Source: Elysia chlorotica
Taxonomy: Eukaryota > Mollusca > Gastropoda > Plakobranchidae
Assembly: GCA_003991915.1 (NCBI GenBank)
Contig: RQTK01000689.1
Location: forward strand, 38,391 to 102,390
Reading direction: 5' to 3'
Length of the DNA: 64,000 bases
Within the stretch, counting starts at the first letter, position 1, and every line of letters starts with the position of its first letter. The notes under the pieces are model-generated. The model had not been told where the DNA came from and searched no databases. It saw only the letters and a list, made by a program, of their open reading frames with translations. Made by a program: the position numbers and the translations under genes. Shown here piece by piece: positions 60,900-64,000 of the stretch.

Positions 60900-63800
60900 T
60901 AGCCAGAGCTGGGAGTCCAGCTTGATATTTTTTTATTTCCCAATCACTTCATAAATAAAAAAAAATAGTTAGAAGGCTGATAAGTCTAAAGGTAATTTCC
61001 TTGAATATCATTTTTTTTTTTTAATCCCTTCACTAGACCTCTTATGCGCAACGTTTACGTTAGAAGACTTACGAAAAAAGGACAAAGATACTTACCTCAA
61101 TAATGCCTTGAGACGCACATTTAATTGTGGGAAGTATAAACCCGACTGGCTGTTGTCCTACAATTTTTATACCATTGCAAATCAGCTTGGAATACTGTTT
61201 ATGAAACGATCTTAAGTGAGTTTTAAAAAAGAAAAAGAAATTTAAAAAATAGTTGTTTTTTATTTAGTATATTCAGATCAATTCTGTCATAACTTAAACA
61301 ATATCCACAATTTTTAAAAACTATAACTTCAGAGCCATTATCTGATTGGCAGATGCAATTATGTAATCCTTTTTTTTACTGGGGAAGACAGCGAAACAGT
61401 CGTTTACAATGCACCAATTCACCGCATGGCCTCTATAAACATTATTTCACACAAGTCATAATTCCTTTCCCATCTAACTATGGGCCTATGTTTCGCCACA
61501 CAGTTTTGAAAAGATAAGGTCATCTTATGCAAAACTTTTAATGAGCATTTGAAAAACTTCCACGAAAAGCATTAACGTTATCTTTTCAATAATTGTATAA
61601 CAAAAAGTATTAAATGTAGGCCTATTATTGAAGTTACGCAATCATTTCGTTTATACTGCAACAGCTGCCCTTCAGGCTTCATCAGACTCTTCAGGTCGGC
61701 CCATGTCTTACCGGTCGCTTTTATTAAATGCCTCAGTTTTGTTGTTGTTGTTTTGTTTTTTTGTTGTTTTTTATTGTTTGGGTTTTTTGTAGGTGTTTTT
61801 GTGGAGTTTTTCTTTCTTTCTTTTAATGAAAATCGTATTTCTTCCTTCCACCTTTAGGATGAAAATGTCATATCTCATCATATTACGTTTATTATTGTCT
61901 CTTATTGGACAGACTAAATTTGTATTTTAGAACAGAATCACCTCACTTCCTTCTCTATATAACCACAAAAATATTAGTAGAAATATAAAGACTATATTAA
62001 AGTGATACGAGAGAGAAACATTATAGGCTATATTTTAAACCGCCAAAAATAATAAGCTTGGAAATTATAACTGATTTGCTTTTTTCCATGCTTTTCTTTT
62101 TTTATATATATAATCATTTAATTTTAAATTTCGGTACATCCTCAGCGTTTTCGCTTATTTGGGCCCTTGATAGGTAGGTCAACTTAATACTAGCATTTTT
62201 ATTTATCTATTGGGGTTATAACATATTAGATCCTAATGGTCGTCGACTTCTGGTTTTCTGAAACGAAATGATTGTTTTGTTTTAATGAGAAAACATATTA
62301 AACACACTATAAAAGTATAATTGGAAAGAATTTACAGCAAACTGATTCGAAAAGATAGAAATGAGCTCAGGAGTTTCGGTTAAATAATTTACTTATACTG
62401 AAATATCGGACCTGGTTTGAATGCAAATGATTAAAGAGAATCCATATGGCCAGCAACCTTCATGGAATTTTTCTTATTTTTCATAAGCAACTGTGAGTAT
62501 TACAAGCGTGCATTACCGGGTTGTCCTGCTCTCTTTCAGTAAAACAAATGACAAGTGCATTTACAAGATGTATTTTATTTTTTTATGTAAAAAAGCAACA
62601 TTTTAATAAAACGACCAATATTATGGAAACGCCTATGCATGAGCAATGCTCAGGTCCATGAAAAGCACATTTTTATCTCACTCTATTGGAGAGCTTAAGT
62701 TGTCCATCGTTATTTATAGGGGACTCAGATACGCAAGAGCTAAAATTGGTTTCCCATTCAACTGAAAAGGTATCGCAATATTAGTAACGACTGAATGCGA
62801 CTTAAGAAGACCACTAATTGTAAATGTGTGAACATTCTGTTCTTCATAGATATATCATAGGGAACTGTGAGTATTACAAGCGTGCATTACCGGGTTTAAA
62901 AGTTTAAAAAATGAAAGAAGTAAGTGATTAACTTTCTGTAAAGAAAACGTTTAACAGTTTTTGCCCACATTAGGTACTGTTCGAGTTTATTAAAAGAGTC
63001 ACTCCTATAATATTGGCCATAGAAAAACCAAGTAAAGCAGAGCATTAAACACTGGCTGAAGAGTTCCATTATTGAACCCTCACCGGCCTTCTTTCCTACA
63101 AAGCTGTGGGCCGAAAACAACATGATTTATTAGCTTTACACGCCTAAACCACTGCCTGGTTTTCATTTTGAAGTTAAATTGTTTCAAATGTTTTTATTTC
63201 ATTTTGTTAAGTAAATCGGCGCAATTTAACTTCAACTTCATTATGAAATAGATACCTATCTAAAAAAAACTCTTTGAATTCCTTGTGTTAAAATGATAGC
63301 TATGCATTTTTTGCTAGCACAGTGACGTAAAAGGTTTTGTAACCTATGCATACTTGTCGATAAAGACAAAAAGTGTTTTTGTACAATTTTTGTTCTTTGA
63401 TATAGATAACTATCGATTTGTAGAGCCGTAAAGATTTTAAAAAGGTTTACGAGTGATCTGGCCTCCACAAAGAGTTGTCAGCACGCAGGATTCCCTTTTA
63501 TGATAATAGGCGAGAAATCAGGGGCCTTTAAGATTACTGTTTAATTGATTTAACCACATTCTTTGATTATCCTTTTCGATAATTCTTACCTGTTTGCCAA
63601 CTTTATGTTCTCTTTTTCAAGATTGGATAAATTGCACCATTTTAGTATTATCCACTGCTCATGCTTGATGAGGTAGCTAAAATCTATATCAGAGCTCATG
63701 ACTTCCAACTACGGAGATCTTGTCGAGATCACGTTCATAAAACACACAGAAAAAACGACGCTATTGATAAATTGCATGCCCTCTATATGAATATACCACA

Positions 63801-64000
63801 TTAAATCAAACGGGACACTCTTTTTCTTATTTCTTATTATATTTGTTTACGTTTGTGAATTTTTTCCTTTTTAAATAAAAAAAAAACACCAACTGTACTA
63901 ACTAATTTAGCTGTCTTCTAAATGTTTCGTAATATAAAATACCAAGACCGTGCTTGTTTGTAACCAAGCAGATGAGGGCGATAACATAGACGGTTTTTTT
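60900..64000. other. Non-coding right edge with a 34-bp direct repeat
   Basis: AT-rich, with no convincing exon on either strand. An identical 34-bp word (AACTGTGAGTATTACAAGCG.. to ..CATTACCGGGTT) occurs at 62489-62522 and 62863-62896. Open frames on the minus strand at 62896-63123 and 63256-63468 have no recognisable domain. Confidence 0.5.

Overview
This is a stretch of AT-rich animal nuclear DNA. Evidence for that: split genes with GT/AG introns, AATAAA poly(A) signals, tRNA-derived SINEs, decayed LINE and Ty3/Gypsy pieces, and very dense microsatellites (CT, TAG, ATC, GATA, ATT). The repeat style (SINEs with a tRNA-like head plus a GTCGGTGTCAGTTT-type core, and retroposon tails ending in TCTTA repeats) suggests a mollusc, most likely a gastropod. 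That is inference; no marker gene in the window fixes the species. Most long open frames here are translated microsatellites, not genes.

Two gene models are well supported, both on the + strand. (1) 9229-14244: a four-exon gene for a 761-residue C2H2 zinc-finger protein. It has an N-terminal array of 11-residue repeats, an Asp tract and 12 intact C-terminal fingers. All four exons join in phase, and the start lies just after an in-frame stop in a spliced 5' leader. (2) 44489-53248: the last five coding exons of a single-pass membrane protein, joined in phase to 278 residues. They give an acidic juxtamembrane segment, one transmembrane helix, a basic Cys-containing stop-transfer region and a tail of about 235 residues ending in Ser-Val-Phe. 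The upstream extracellular part is not identified; two isolated exon-like segments (19915-20008 and 30645-30697) are possible candidates.

Layout. 1-3460: probable 3' end of a gene entering from the left, with a terminal coding exon, a last exon and a poly(A) signal. 3.5-9.2 kb: microsatellites, foldback elements, a duplicated E-box/forkhead-like block that may be the zinc-finger promoter, and a dead Ty3/Gypsy fragment. 9.2-15.7 kb: zinc-finger gene and 3' UTR. 16-31.7 kb: accessory DNA with SINEs, tandem and dispersed segmental duplications, a dead LINE, and a 1.5-kb-spaced duplication carrying a tRNA-like module. 31.7-44.4 kb: mostly non-coding, including a 15-bp minisatellite interrupted by a third copy of that module. 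44.5-56.3 kb: membrane-protein gene and its 3' region. 56.3-64 kb: repeats, a duplicated exon-like segment about 1.57 kb apart, a possible minus-strand exon, and otherwise featureless DNA.

The two main genes have no visible functional link. I found no evidence for an operon, CRISPR array, rRNA or intact tRNA. The most informative oddities are the 11-residue repeats and five-finger duplication in the zinc-finger protein, an intronic minisatellite whose units resemble the adjacent splice acceptor, a sharp identity boundary between two duplicated copies (possible gene conversion), and a small family of foldback elements.
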